Below are positions 46,141 through 59,000 of a stretch of 64,000 nt of DNA, piece after piece. A program made the position numbers and the translations under genes. Each line of letters opens with the position of its first letter. Positions within the stretch are counted from its first letter, which is position 1. The DNA is from Liolophura sinensis (Eukaryota > Mollusca > Polyplacophora > Chitonida > Chitonidae). Location of the stretch: the NCBI RefSeq assembly GCF_032854445.1, contig NC_088303.1:25737501-25801500 (forward strand), read 5' to 3'. The notes beneath the pieces were generated by a model. That model saw only the letters and a program-made list of their open reading frames with translations, had not been told where the DNA came from and did not search any database.

Positions 46141-46455
46141 TGTTTTGAGTGTGTGCTCGGGGTTTAACATCGTACTTAACAATTTTTCAGTCATATTACG
46201 ATGAAGGAATCCTTAGAGTGCATGTGATGTGCCTCCTTGTTGCAGGACAGATTTCCACCGCTCTTTTATTAGTGCTGCTTTACTGAGACGCCTTACCGAA
46301 GGCAAGTAAGGCGCCCCGCCCGAACCATTATACTGATATGGGTCAACCACTAAAGCACAAACCACAATTCCCTTCGTGCTGAACACTTGTTAACTTGTTG
46401 AACACCAAGCGAGGAAGTTACAATGTCCTCTTTAAAGGCCTTAGGTGTGTCCTGC
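46138..46455 (+). mobile_element. Interspersed repeat inserted into satellite A
   Basis: Splits the array: the satellite breaks off at 'gtatgta' (about 46131) and resumes with 'gcatgta' (about 46456), a plausible 7-nt duplication. The interior ('gtttaacatcgtacttaaca', 'ttttcagtcatattacgatg') does not match the main SINE. It looks like a retroposon family I recall from molluscs but cannot name. Confidence 0.65.
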
Positions 46456-46639
46456 ATGTAGTGGGAAATTCCCTGTTAGGAACTTTACTTTGTAGTAGGC
46501 TTTACACTACTACTGGGTGTAAAGGTAACAGGAATTTATATTACATGTAGTGGAGATTTCCTTTTAAATGGGATCATATGGCACTTTACATTAGACCATC
46601 AGCTGTACATAGCGGGAATTTTCAGATCAGATCAAATCA

Positions 46640-47665
46640 AACTTACACAGAATAGTACTTCATTACAGCGTCAGCTGTGCATGTAGTGGGGATTCCGTTT
46701 TACAAGGAATAGTGCTTTATTTCAGCGTTAGCTCTGCATGAAGTAGGCCAGGGATTTCCTTTTACATGGGATAGTGCTTTACTTTTACATGGGATAGTGC
46801 TTTACTCCAGCTGTAGCTCTGCATGTAGTGGGCCAGTGATTTCCTTTTACATTAGATGGTGGTTTACTCCAACTGTAGCTCTGCATGTAGTGAGCCAGGG
46901 ATTTCCTTTTACATTGGATAGTGCTTTACGCCAGCTGTAGCTCTGCATGTAGTGCGCCAGGGATTTCCTTTTACATTGGATAGTGCTTTACGCCAGCTGT
47001 AGCTCTGCATGTAGTGCGCCAGGGATTTCCTTTTACATTGGATAGTGCTTTACGCCAGCTGTAGCTCTGCATGTAGTGGGCCAGGGATTTCCTTTTACAT
47101 TGGATAGTGCTTTACGCCAGCTGTAGCTCTGCATGTAGTGCGCCAGGGATTTCCTTTTACATAGGATAGTGCTTTACGCCAACTGTAGCTCTGCATGTAG
47201 TGCGCCAGGGATTTCCTTTTACATGGGATAGTGCTTTACGCCAGCTGTAGCTCTGCATGTAGTGCGCCAGGGATTTCCTTTTACATTGGATAGTGCTTTA
47301 CGCCAGCTGTAGCTCTGCATGTAGTGTGCCAGGGATTTCCTTTTACATAGGATAGTGCTTTACGCCAACTGTAGCTCTGCATGTAGTGGGCCAGTGATTT
47401 CCTTTTACATGGGATAGTGCTTTACGCCAGCTGTAGCTCTGCATGTAGTGCGCCAGGGATTTCCTTTTACATTGGATAGTGCTTTACGCCAACTGTAGCT
47501 CTGCATGTAGTAATTCAGGGATTTCCTTTTACATAGGATAGTGCTTTACGCCAACTGTAGCTCTGCATGTAGTGAGCCAGGGATTTTCTTTTACATGGCA
47601 TAGTGCTTTACTCCAGCTGTAGCTCTGCATGTAGTGGGCCAGGGATTTCCTTTTACATGGCATCA
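46640..47665 (+). repeat. Satellite B, 62-bp units, about 15 copies
   Basis: Unit: ggatagtgctttacgccagc, then 'tgtagctctgcatgtagtg', then 'ccagggatttccttttacat'. The middle units (46.9-47.5 kb) differ at only a few positions; the flanking ones decay outward, the usual pattern of unequal exchange. Confidence 0.92.
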
Positions 47666-48600
47666 TGTACATGTACCAATTCTTTACACTAGAACTATCT
47701 GCTGATGAAGGGAGGATTTCCTTTTGTGTGGAATCACATTGTAGGTTACATGTACACTGGTACTTAAATGTAGCTTCAAGTTATTGGAACTTCCTTGCTG
47801 ACAGATCATATAGAACTTTACACTAGCACTAGTTGCTGAGTTTTTTTTTTTTTTGTTTTTTTTTTTCAATATGACTGACTTTAAAATCTTTCCAATTTTG
47901 TGAAGCAAACTAATAAAAGTATGCATTCAATGTGTTATGCAGAATGACAACAGCATTAAAAATTTGCAAAAGGACAAAAACCTGGCTTGTGGTTTGGTAA
48001 ACAATAGCTAATGCTTCTGACACAGACATAGAGTTTTGTACAGGAGAAAAACTCATTTATATACTGGCAGAATACACAGCTAATGCTTGTATATATACAC
48101 TTTGGCTTTTGTAGATCAAATCCCTATCATATTCTTGCCCACTTTCTAGCTAATGCTTGTAACACAGGTAGGCTTTTTTGGAAGAGCAAATCCATATAGT
48201 ATGCTTGAAGTATTGCATGTGGTCATAGACATTTGGAGAAGAGGAAATCCCTGTCATCAGCTATTAAATGCTCGCAACACTTTTGGGATTTAGCAGAGCA
48301 GGAATCCCTGTTATGTTCACATAATCATCAGCTAATTGGTGCAGCTCAGATGTAGACTTTTGCAGAAAAGAGAAATCCTCTGTTATGCTTGGAGAATTGG
48401 AATTTGTGACTCAGACTGAAGCTTTTGTCAGAAGTGGCTCAGAGGAAATGCATTTTCTGCCATTTTTGATGGTTATAAATGTTTCTAGATAATCGGATTG
48501 ATGTATATAGCAAAGTTTTGTGGAAATACACATTGGCAAAATGACATGTACATGTGTATCTGTCTTTCAAAAAACAAATAAATAAATAAATTTAAGGTTC
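47666..48600. repeat. Degenerate continuation of satellite, low-copy motifs
   Basis: Recurrent 'agctaatgcttgtaacac' and 'gagcaaatcc...atagtatgcttg' words at irregular spacing (about 48005-48400), plus a T-rich run at 47840-47866. No gene supported. Confidence 0.4.
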
Positions 48601-48639
48601 AGCAATGTTTTTGATGGTATGTATTTTTTGAAGTCTTTG

Positions 48640-48955
48640 ACTGGCTTAAAGTCTTCGCCCTTGCTCAATGAGATCACATGCTCAATGAGACGCACAAGGT
48701 GTGGGTTCAATAACGGCTGTGGAGAGGGAATTTTGTGATTCTCCTGCTCACACTGATTTAAGGGCCTTGGTGACAATAAACTGTGATTGGTGATTGTTTG
48801 TCCTACTTATAGGGCATGGGAAAGTGAGTAACTTGCCAAATGTGGGTGGCTTACCCCAGGCTCTCGAGTCTCGCCCACCTATAAAACTGACAACCAGCAT
48901 CAGTGAAAAATTTTGGAGTGTGGCTATGAACATCAGTCAATCAATCAATCAATGT
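48640..48955 (+). repeat. Second SINE family, sharing the tail of the main one
   Basis: Has a tRNA-like region with B box ggttcaataac (48704-48714), a body unlike the main SINE ('ctgtgattggtgattgtttg', 'ctataaaactgacaaccagc'), and a 3' end 'gtgaaaaattttggagtgtggc' followed by (atca)n. That end parallels the main family's 'gtgaaatattcttgagtacggc'. Confidence 0.65.
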
Positions 48956-49925
48956 TATTCAGTAAACCATATAAAACCAAACATAATGTGATACTCGGAC
49001 TATTTCAAACTATTCTTACTTGAAGCTGTAATTTATTCTCTTGAATGACAGGTAAGAACTTGAAGTTTTAATGTTGCAATATTATTTTGGTCATAATTAT
49101 AAAACAAAGAGGTGTCTCATTGTGTGCCTGTCACAAATGCTGACCTATTGATAGTGCTGCCTCACTGGAACACCTGGCCAAAGACACCAAACATAATGCT
49201 CCATTCAGTCACAGTATACTGACACCTTACAGACCAGTGTTCGGTTTTTCCCCAGTATTAGTGAGTGTTAAGACTGTCAAGTATCAAGAATGGCATTTTT
49301 CCAGGGATAATGGCTATCTTATTCAGGCCGAGTCAGTGTAAACCAGAATGATTAGGTGACGAGGGCAGAACCCCGAGTTGACAAGATTGCAACCAGTATA
49401 TCATTATGACCCACAGCATAGAAACATTTTGTGAAAAAGATTTGTTTGTGGCTCCACCTGGCTCAAACCAGACTTCTGAGAAGTTGGATATTCTTCAGGA
49501 CCGCATAATGCACAAAAATATATGTGATGTAATGTAAGACAAACATCATGAAAACAAGCATGAAAGTAGACAGGTTTACTTAGAAATAATGTTATGGATT
49601 TCCATGTGTACATGTACTTGCTGCAAGCAGATAAAGCCATCTATGAAAGCCTCACTAGCTATTTAAAGCATCAGTGATACAGTCAGTGTAGGTATACTGA
49701 TGTTTGAATGTTACTGAGTCTATATTTACAAATACATATTTATTTACAAATATATACTGTGTGGCTAGTATCTACAATTTTCTCATTTTTCTCATAATTA
49801 AAATCAACACTCAGTGGAAAATCAAACACGTTGACAAATATTAAATGCCCTCTAAGATTTGCTCAACATTCAGGAAACCATCCATATCATGAGTTATTCT
49901 AACACATACATGTAAGTGCAGCCAA
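48956..49925. other. Intergenic, no recognised feature
   Basis: No supported gene or repeat; short frames only. Confidence 0.4.
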
Positions 49926-49929
49926 GTAT

Positions 49930-50800
49930 CACATAGTGGACATCTGCATCACAACATCACTGTGGACATCTGAATCATATGCTGCTTTGGACATCTGTAT
50001 CACACCAATGTGGACATTTATTTCACATGATGTGTATCACGCATGGTAGTGGACATCTTCATCACATGCTGTTGTGGACATCCCTATCACATGATGTAGT
50101 GGATATCTAAACACCATTGTGGACATTGGTTTCACAAGCTGTTGTGGACACCTGTATCACATGTGGTTGTGAATATCTGTATCACATCATGCTGTTGTGG
50201 ACATCTGTATCACACACTGCACCACATGCTTTTATAGACATTTGTGTCAAATACTACTGTGGAAATCTGTATCACATACGACTGTGGACATCTGTATTGC
50301 ACACCAATGTGGACATTCGTTTCACATGTTGTTGTGAACATTTGTATCATATGCTGTTGTGAACATCTGTATCACATCATGCTGTTGTGGACATCTGTAT
50401 CACATTGTTGCAGGCCTCTGGCACAGTTGTGGATATCTGCATCACATGGTTGTGGACATCTGCATCACATATGGTTGTGGACATCTGCATCACATATGGT
50501 TGTGGATATCTCATCACATATGGTTGTGGACATCTGTATCACACCTGTGCACGTTTTACCGCATGCTGTTGTGGATATCTATATCACATGCTGTTGCAGA
50601 TGTCTGTATCACACACAACTGGTCATCTGCATCTGTTATTGTGGACATCTGTATCACACACAGTTGTGGACATCTGTATCACACACAGTTGTGGACATCT
50701 GTATCGCACACAATTGTGGACATGTATCACACAATCGTGGACATTTTACCACATTCTGTTGCAGCCATCTGTATCACATGTGGTTGTGGACACCTGAGTT
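49930..50800 (+). repeat. Minisatellite C, about 25-30-bp units
   Basis: Some 30 diverged units on 'gttgtggacatctgtatcac'. Long overlapping frames (up to 191 codons) run through it in all three plus frames because the unit has few stops; their composition (His, Cys, Trp, Ser repeats) simply reflects the unit, so I do not call genes. Confidence 0.88.
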
Positions 50801-51150
50801 TCTTGTAACTGTAATATAATCATCTGGGACCACTTCTTCAAAATTAAGTTGTACGTAAAATGGCACTGTATTGGCCAAGGATTATCGTGCACAACAAAAG
50901 TTAACGGCATAACAACTGACACACCTGTGGCAAGGACCAAGTACCACACTACCACTACACACCTGAATATGTGCAGGGGAAAATTGCCAGCTGTGTCAAA
51001 AAACAGAAATATTACCTCTTGTAGTTTCCTCTTCCAGTTTATATTGTTACATCTCCCAGTCATCAGCCAGTGTTCATCTGCACATACTTCTAAATGCAGA
51101 TGCCTCTGACCTCATTTGTACCAGCAGTACACCACTACCACAAGATAGGA

Positions 51151-54100
51151 CTAGTCATCTTTGTCTATATACAGTAATGTACGATCCTCCAGCTGACAGT
51201 CCACTAAAGTCTGCGACAAGTCATTGAATATTCGCTTTGGGGAATTCTGAATCAAACTGAATCCATTAAAGTTTAGTCCACTCTCAGTTTCTACAAACTG
51301 TAGCACTGACTGCAGGGAAGATGCGACTGGAAAACACTGCTGGAACCTCCGTCCATCTGGAAGCTTTAGAGCAATCGTTAGTTTTTCCGGTCTGTCATCT
51401 GACCTCCCTGGTGACAGTATATCCAGCGTAAGATTCTCAGCAGTGACATTCCCATTCTCCTCTTTTTCTGTCCTGTTGGGAGACATAACCCGGTTTACAT
51501 GCGAAGACTTTTCACCAAGAGTTGTCTTCTGTCTTGTCTGAATGGTTGAGGTTGTCTCCCTTCTTCCCTGAGTCACTAAGGTCTGCCTAGTAAAATCTGT
51601 TGATTTATTGTAGCCTGCTGAATAACATGCCTCAGATGAGTCCTCGCCTGAAGGCACACAAATGTCCACACTGAGTTTGCGGAATGAGTTACTAAGATCT
51701 GTTGTGTCCCCAATGTCCGTTTCAAACTGATGAACAGTCCGGTAGCCAATAGGGGGCAAAGGGTTGTATTTTGACAAGGAAGATGATGGTCGTGATACAG
51801 ACACTGAAGATGCTCTGGAATATACATCTCTGGAAGGGTTGTCAGTAGAACTTCCTTGGGATAAACCTAAAGAATAAACACATTGATATAATCACTTAAT
51901 TCATTCGGTCTTGTCTGGGAAGTTACCGTAATGACCCAGGAGTCTCTCACCAATGCGGTCGCTGTGAGTTCAAGTCCAGCTCATGCTGGCTTCCTCTCCG
52001 GCCATAAGTGGGAAGGTCTGCCAGCAACCTGTAGATGGTTGTGGGTTTCCACCCACCATAATGCTGGCTGCCGTCGTATAAGTGAAATATTCTGGAGTAC
52101 AGCATAAAACACCAATCAAATAAATAAATCATGGGGAAGCTTTTTAGATGAACTGTGAAAAGCCGTGGGCACATTTTGAAAGCACTTACGAGATTCATAC
52201 AAGTTGTAGCTAGTTTTCTCTCGGCTTGGAGGTCGAAACTGGGAAGCTCTGCGACTGGTTGATCGTGCTGAAGGAGGACGATGGGGAGGAGCTGGCTGGT
52301 AACCATGGTGATGACCTGGTTGTACCATCTTTAACAACTCGTTCGTTTTTGTAGACTGTGGCTGAGAACAGGGCACAGTACGTTGAAATTTTCTGAAAAA
52401 AGAAAGAAACTTATGATGATTCTGTATGAATAACAAGCACTCTTTACCCTAACAATTTTAGCCATGTAGGTATTTTTAATGTTAATGTTAATCAACAGAT
52501 GCAGACAGTTAACTGCCACGATATTAATGAATCTGAATGCTGCCTATCTACAAAACATTTCTATTACTGCTACGCTTACGATGTCTTTGACAGTAACAAA
52601 CTTGTGTGGCCATTTAACTGTGCAGCCTAGCATTGGTTGAGTACCACTTCTTCCACCAATCTGATGTGTATATATGTGTGTCACATATGGGAAAGTTTGT
52701 CAGTAACGATAACTTATTTTACACACTGGCTTTATTGCATCCCGTGGGTCATTCATCCAACGTATCCATCGGTTTGCTTGCAGATCACAATAGGTGTTAA
52801 AGTGATGCATACTGGGTGTTCAAGTGATGCGTACCAAGTGTTAAAGTGACGTACTAATTTTGCAGATTCCATGTAAAAATTGGCTGTCTCACTCATCAGG
52901 ATTTGAAATCGAATCTTTATGTCCGTAGTCTGGCTCTCTACCATCTCAGCTTTTGGGTATTCCTCGACTCCTATCGCTAGTATAAGCACTAGAAAACTGG
53001 TCCTGTTACACCGTTCTATGGAAGCCGGGTAAGGCCATCATCATACCATGATACTGTATTTTCTGGGTGCTGAGACTTTTCAACAACAACAACAACAACA
53101 CCTCAAGTGGCATAACGCCCTCTGTCCCAACTATTTAAAACAAATAAAGATAAACATGTTTGCATATCTGCATAGCGGATTAAATTTTATGAGCTACTAT
53201 ATTTGTTCTTTCGAGCAAATGTGTTACTTGCAGTAAGCAAAATATATCTGTTAAAGCTTCAAAATGAGTTGTTGCGTGCATCTCCACAAAGTTATTTATT
53301 TAAAGCTGTACACAGCATTGCTGAGGATTGGTTTTTGGTCTGTGGTATTTGATCAGAGAAAGCCAGTGATCAGAAATATCATTTTCCTTGAGTCTCGATA
53401 GATCAAGCTCTGCTGATAAAAAGTGTTTGAGGGCTATATAAACATAGAAATTTGCAGCATTCTTTCAGGCTAACGAAAGGAAACTTAGTGGGTACCTTTA
53501 AACTCTGTTTACCTTTGTTTGAAAAACTTAGTAAATTGGTTAATGCGAACAACTAACTTTGGGCTATGATAATATGAAGTAAATGTATGTGGTAAACCTA
53601 TGTAGTTTGCCACCACGCCATATGTAATTCATAACATATTAAGAGCTTCATGTAAGACCACATCAATATCGCTACTATATCAGCAAAATACATAGTCTCA
53701 TAAGCCTATATATGTGCGTCACATACATGTTAATTATCATGAATTTTAATATTTAGAAAAATTTGTCCCACTTTAGTTGCTAAAACATCGATTTCATGAA
53801 ATAAATGACTCTTGCCAAACAATGAAACAACTGTGTAAGTCAGTTACTGTGTTTGGTTGAGGTGACAAAGCTAGACGATCAACCAGTTTTGGCTGTCTTT
53901 TGTCACCTTGGTCGCTTTGCGACCTCTGTGACAAAAGACGGCCTTGACTAGGTGATCATCCAGCTTGAATGCCTCAATCTCAGGCAGTAACTGTAATGTA
54001 CATGTAAGACCACATAGGAGAGCAGCTTTAACTACTTCTTGCAACAAAGACCCCATGCACAGCATAGTCAGCTGAACTAAACCACCAGGAGTAAAATACT

Positions 54101-54803
54101 TAGTATTAGCCATTTTGGTCCACAACAGATAATCTGAAAATCATTATTTCCCTTCGAAGCAACTGAAATCAGCTAATCAGCTGAAAATTCTCATCCCTGA
54201 ATACAGGAATCTTGAAAATGCCTTGTCCGAGAATGAAACTGAGCCAAACATCTTTAATGGCCTACAAGTATGAATTAAATGGTAAATATACCACTCACTG
54301 ACTAAAACAAAGTAGACGAGTCCTTTATCACCACTTTGTCATATGCTGCGAGAATGGTACATGAACATGCCCGTTCTAAACCAACCTTATCTGTGCTGCA
54401 TCGGGGATCTCTGGCTGGGTGGGGTGGCCTCTGCTTCTCCGTCTTTGAAAGGACATGGGAATTCTGAACACTTGATCTCATTAATTTGTTTGCTGCATCT
54501 TCAGTTATAAAATACCTGTAAAACAAATTAAGATAATTTCATTCACAAATAAATGTATAACAGGATGACTGAAAGGTAAATGTTCAGTGTACAGGGGAGA
54601 GACATTGCTCTCATCCAAAAACTGGTATTGACAACTTAATGACTATTATAATAAGAAAACATGTTTAATACAATGACTGACTGATTTAATAGAATTGTGG
54701 TTTAAATGTTCTCTCTGAGATAAACAGTAACATGGAAGTAAATAAACCACTCAAGACCGTTAACACTTGATCACTTGTTTCATGTCACCTACCTGCGAGT
54801 CAT
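51151..54803 (-). CDS. UBXN10: UBX domain-containing protein 10-like (4 coding exons)
   Basis: Adaptor for the AAA ATPase p97/VCP; in vertebrates UBXN10 links p97 to intraflagellar transport and cilia. Minus-strand exons in order: 54803-54793 (ATG and 11 nt), 54515-54386, 52421-52190, 51866-51151. Together 1089 nt, 362 residues; human is about 280. The N-terminal half is Pro/Ser-rich and apparently disordered (PPHPARDP, APPHRPPSARS). A conserved block SSSLSKYNPLPPI parallels the vertebrate SSSLNKY. The UBX domain fills residues 285-362, from KLTIALKLPDGRRF to the C-terminus. The loop normally FPR in UBX proteins reads SPKR here; UBXN10 is also atypical at this site in vertebrates. Exons 3 and 4 and the UBX domain are certain. 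Exons 1 and 2 rest on splice sites and phase: the only phase-consistent acceptor for exon 3 is the weak ATACAG before 52421, not the strong TTTTTTCAG before 52392. Confidence 0.85.
51920..52130 (+). repeat. SINE lacking its A-box head (UBXN10 intron 3)
   Basis: From 'gtaatgacccaggagtctct' through B box, body and tail (gagtacagcataaaacacca) to aaataaataaat. Opposite in orientation to the gene; ends about 60 nt from exon 3. Confidence 0.9.
53750..54120. mobile_element. Palindromic MITE with a tight hairpin centre (UBXN10 intron 2)
   Basis: The centre GGTCGCTTTGCGACC (53910-53924) has 6-bp arms around 3 nt. The symmetry continues outward ('gtcttttgtcac' / 'gtgacaaaagac', 'gatcaacc' / 'gatcatcc' side, 'cagttactg' on both arms) for about 120 nt or more per arm. 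The 84-codon minus-strand frame at 53871-54125 lies within it and is not supported as a gene. Confidence 0.7.
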
Positions 54804-56027
54804 TTTACACCCTTTCCTTACCCTTGCATTGAGACACATGGTGACATCACAAAATCTTTAAAACTGAACAGTGACACCCGTGATCGGTCAAACCATGTCC
54901 CACAATTATAATATTGTATTGGTGTAAACTCATTGGTTGTGTTAGATACAGTCAGGATATTAGCCTCAGGTGGCTATTTCAGCTCATCTCTTTGATTTGT
55001 ACTGGGCTGGCAGAGTACCGGTATCTCAGGCACAGGAGCAGTCAATGGTAAAACATACACCGTTTCAAATCGACTTGATAATAAGCGAAAACTAGTGTGA
55101 CAGTCATTGCTGAAGCTGGACTGGTGTGTGACCTAGTGGAATATACCTAGAATGTTGAGAGTGCAGGCGACCTGCGAGGTAAGAGCCAAAGTTGACACCT
55201 GCTTTGGGCTATACACATCGTGTAGAATGGACTTCTTGGGCATGGTGTGAAACAGTGTGATGCTTGCCATACACTGCCGCTGCGGCTATGATACTCCGCC
55301 AGCCCCAGAAATGGAGAAGAGTTGAAATAGCCATTTGGGACTATGAGGGCATACGACCTTGTAGTGAATTTTATTTAAATATGTATATATATTTTTTTTA
55401 AATCTACCTGACCCGACTTGATCTCCGTATTCTTATGCATTTAGTGCGTAATTTGGTAAGAATAAAAACGTCCTCGCTTCATCAGCGGAGGTGCGAGCCG
55501 AAGGTTAAAATATAAACGAATCGATCCTTTCTCAGTTCTGTTTACATTGGCAACAAGTCCTCATCCTGTAATGTAATGTATGTCACGCTATGCAAAGCAT
55601 TTAACAATTCACGCTTTACACTTACGAAGTACACAATTACCTGCAACTTTATGTATCTTGGTGTTACAACAATAAAACAAGGGGAAAGGTAAAAATTGCT
55701 TTTGACAGACGCATCATTGGTTTCCACGCGGCCATGTTGACAAATACAAGTCTGCTTTTCATTGGAGAAAAACAAGTTGACCCTGGTTTGTTTTTTAATT
55801 CCTTTTTCAGTTTTATCGTTTGATATCTACTAAATCATCAGTGTTCTGTCGAAATATTACTCTGGACATTAGTTATTGTTTTCTTCAGTGCGGAATGCAC
55901 AAAGATGTCGGCGCCCATAGACAACAATGTGGTTTCGTTTCAAGTTGATCTTGTGATCGTAGAGAAATAGCATGATTTATTTGAGATACCTCATTTGACA
56001 TGTTACATTCATCTATTTATATTTGCC
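54804..56027. promoter_or_regulatory. Shared 5' region between UBXN10 (-) and ELP5 (+)
   Basis: The two start codons lie 1.2 kb apart on opposite strands. The interval must hold both 5' UTRs and probably both promoters. No TATA element or other site can be assigned with confidence. A short ATG-started frame on the minus strand near 55243 has no phase-compatible exon downstream. Confidence 0.45.
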
Positions 56028-59000
56028 ATGTTAGGTGATCTTGTCAGTGGACGAGAGAGATCCTCTGTTGTTTGCATCGAAGGTAAAAACACGCGATAAA
56101 CGCATGGTGTTGTTGTTGCTCGTTCCCCCCTGTTAAATAAATTTTAACCAGAGGAAAGTATCTGATTGTCTCCCTTCCAGAGACCAATTACACGTTCTTG
56201 AATATATCGTTAAACATCATTTAAATAAATAAATGAATAAATAAATCATTTTAGGGATCCGGACTTGTAGAGTTTAGCCTTAGTCTCACCGAAGTTTAAA
56301 CACTTCCTGGAATTATGCAAGTGTGATTTTTTCGTTATCTTCAAAAATAGTCTCATGCTATCTCTGATCGTGGTGACATGTCGAGAATAAGTGGTCAACG
56401 ACACTCGTGTGACCCTTTGCGCATTGTAACGCTCATTGAATATGGTGTGTATATCTGTGTGTGACATGAGAAGTTTATTGTCAGTACCGGTAACGTGTCA
56501 AAGTTTGGTGTTTATCAGGCTCCTAGCTAGCGTTACTTGGAGTGGCGCAGTGCTACACCCCAATTCCCAGTGCCACACTGCCCCCAAACAATTCTCCTGA
56601 TTACCATGCCCCTTTTTATTACTGCAGGAACTCCAGTTCCCTCCCCCCTGTATAAATTTACCACCACCGTAAAAGTGAAAAAAAAAAATCATGAATATAG
56701 CCGTTAACCAACCATGAAATAAATTAAAGCTGTTAATTAAAAAGATTTTCAGCGTTCCAATATGAACTTTTCTTCCAGTAGTGCTAATCTCATTTTTGGT
56801 TGAATCATTTTTGTCTCGATGCCTAGGGATATCGAATGGTATTACACCAATGTCTTACTGGAGTATTTGATTAGGAGATATGGTGACTTCTAGTTTTGAT
56901 AAAAATCATTTAAAAACATGCTGAAAAAGTTACTAATGTCACTGCATCCGTGCGATTTGAACTCTTTCTGAAAGGTCATGGAGAAAACACCCGCACTTTT
57001 GATCTCGACACACATGCGGGTGACAGCATAACGGAGGAATGCAAGGGGAAACAGCACGACACTTGAACACAAAGATGATGATTCAGTATTTGTTTCACAT
57101 CTGAAAAGTATCCCCCCTTTCCCCTTAATCCACAGATTGATTTATCACACACACTAACACAGCATAAAACACCAGCCAAATAAATCATTCAATATTAAAC
57201 ATATTGGAAGAAACGCTGAATGCCAGTATGCATTGACATCCCACAATACTCCCACGAAACATATCAACTTGTCATTAAAATTCAGGTAATAAATTTACAT
57301 GTTAACAGAACTGAAATGGTTTGAATGGAAAGAAAGTTATCCTAAATTATAAAGCATATTTTATAACCTTTAATATCCCCTGTATTTTATGCATAGTGTC
57401 AATGATCAGAAATTTCCAGCTTACTGGAAACCCGGTTGCAACTTACTGCTTAGTGCCTCCTAATTCGAGCTAAACATCCCCACTCAACCTACCCCCCCCC
57501 CCCCCCCCCCCCACCCTCCTTCTCCACAATCCCTTATTAAGTGAAATTTTTGTCAAAGCTATCACCACTGACGTCACCACTACAGGCTACTTAATACCCA
57601 GACTGACTGATGGGGCCTTAAAAAACTGTTTGAAGCCATTTTTTCAGAACCAGAATAAAGCTAAGAAGCTATCTTTTTTAAGTACTTTTATATGTTTAGA
57701 CACACCCTAAACTGCATATTAAGAAATAAAAAGAAATGTGTCCTTTAACTTTGTACTGCTCAGATTTATTGATGTTTAAATGTATCAAATTTGTGTTTTC
57801 ATTCAGCATTTATCTCTTTCAGATACTGTTGAACTGTCTGGTTTACAGTTATTGTGCTCTTTTGTTAAAAGTTTATTAAAGAGGTAATTACTGTCATAAA
57901 CTAATTAATGACATAAAGTAATATTTGCTTAATAACCCCATGTATAGTGATCATAAATGTCGTGTGTTATTGGCATTCATAGAGGGCTTTATCAGGGGAA
58001 ATAACTATAATATGATCCCTCTTTAATTCCTAGAGACCGAATTTCTATTTATTTGATCAGGGTCTAAGATTTCTTGTTATATTTTTTTAAATAAAAACTT
58101 TTTTTAATTATGTAAATATATTTTCAATGACAACATACTTTATTTACAGTGATTTCATGATTTGTAAATAATCCCTAGGAAAGCTTAATTTGAAGATTGA
58201 CCTTTTGTATTTTATGTTTTACCTTGATTGAATTCTCTTTCAGACTAGACAAGGTTCATATTTTGTGTTTTGAGCCTCCTTCACAACTCCTCAACCCATG
58301 TGAAAGGTCAGCAAATGTCTTTTTTTTGTGATTTGATATGAAATTTGTGTGTTAGGTACGTTATAGATCTAATTGCAGCTTTAAGTTAGCATGTTTTTTC
58401 AGATATCTCTCTATAAACAGTGGGTTATTCTGGGCATACCAGTTTCCTCCACCACTCACAAACCTGTTATAAAGATATCACACAAAAACTCCCCGCATCC
58501 TTATTCATAGATTAATCTGTATAAGTGTGGCATTAAGCAGTGATCATGATCAACTCTTGCAGATTCATTTCCCAAATATGTTCAATGAATTTACTTCATC
58601 TAAGCATATTTTACACCAGAGAAATGTGGCTGTATAAATGGTTTACCCAGAAACATTCAGATTGTTGTAGACACACACAAGGAAACATTGTTGCATACAC
58701 AAGAAGATGCCTGCAAGTGAACTTGGTTGTATACACATGGAAATGCTGTTGTATAAGCAAGGAAATCTTTTGTAGGAAATATGTTCAAGGAAAACTTTGG
58801 AATGGATCTGCTAAGAAACATTGCTATGTATGCAAAGAATGGATGTGCTAAGAAACATTGCTGTGTGTGCAAGGAATGGATGTGCTACAAAACATTGCTG
58901 TGTATGCAAGGAAATGGATGTGCTACGAAACATTGTTGTGTATTCAAGGAATGGATGTGGTACAAAACATTGCTGTGTATGCAAGGAATGGATGTGCTAC

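Noticed and set aside
46640-47665. Possible CRISPR-like regular array
   Set aside because: Units are contiguous 62-mers without unique spacers in an animal genome; it is a satellite.
50117-50819. Overlapping frames of 81-191 codons
   Set aside because: They lie entirely in minisatellite C, occur in all plus frames and encode only the repeat unit; no domain or splice support.
53871-54125. 84-codon minus-strand frame with plausible hydrophobic stretch
   Set aside because: Lies within a palindromic MITE in a UBXN10 intron; half of it is the reverse complement of the other half.
55150-55243. Minus-strand ATG followed by about 32 codons and a GT, a possible first UBXN10 exon
   Set aside because: Its phase does not fit the acceptor at 54515, whereas ATG-11 nt at 54803-54793 does.
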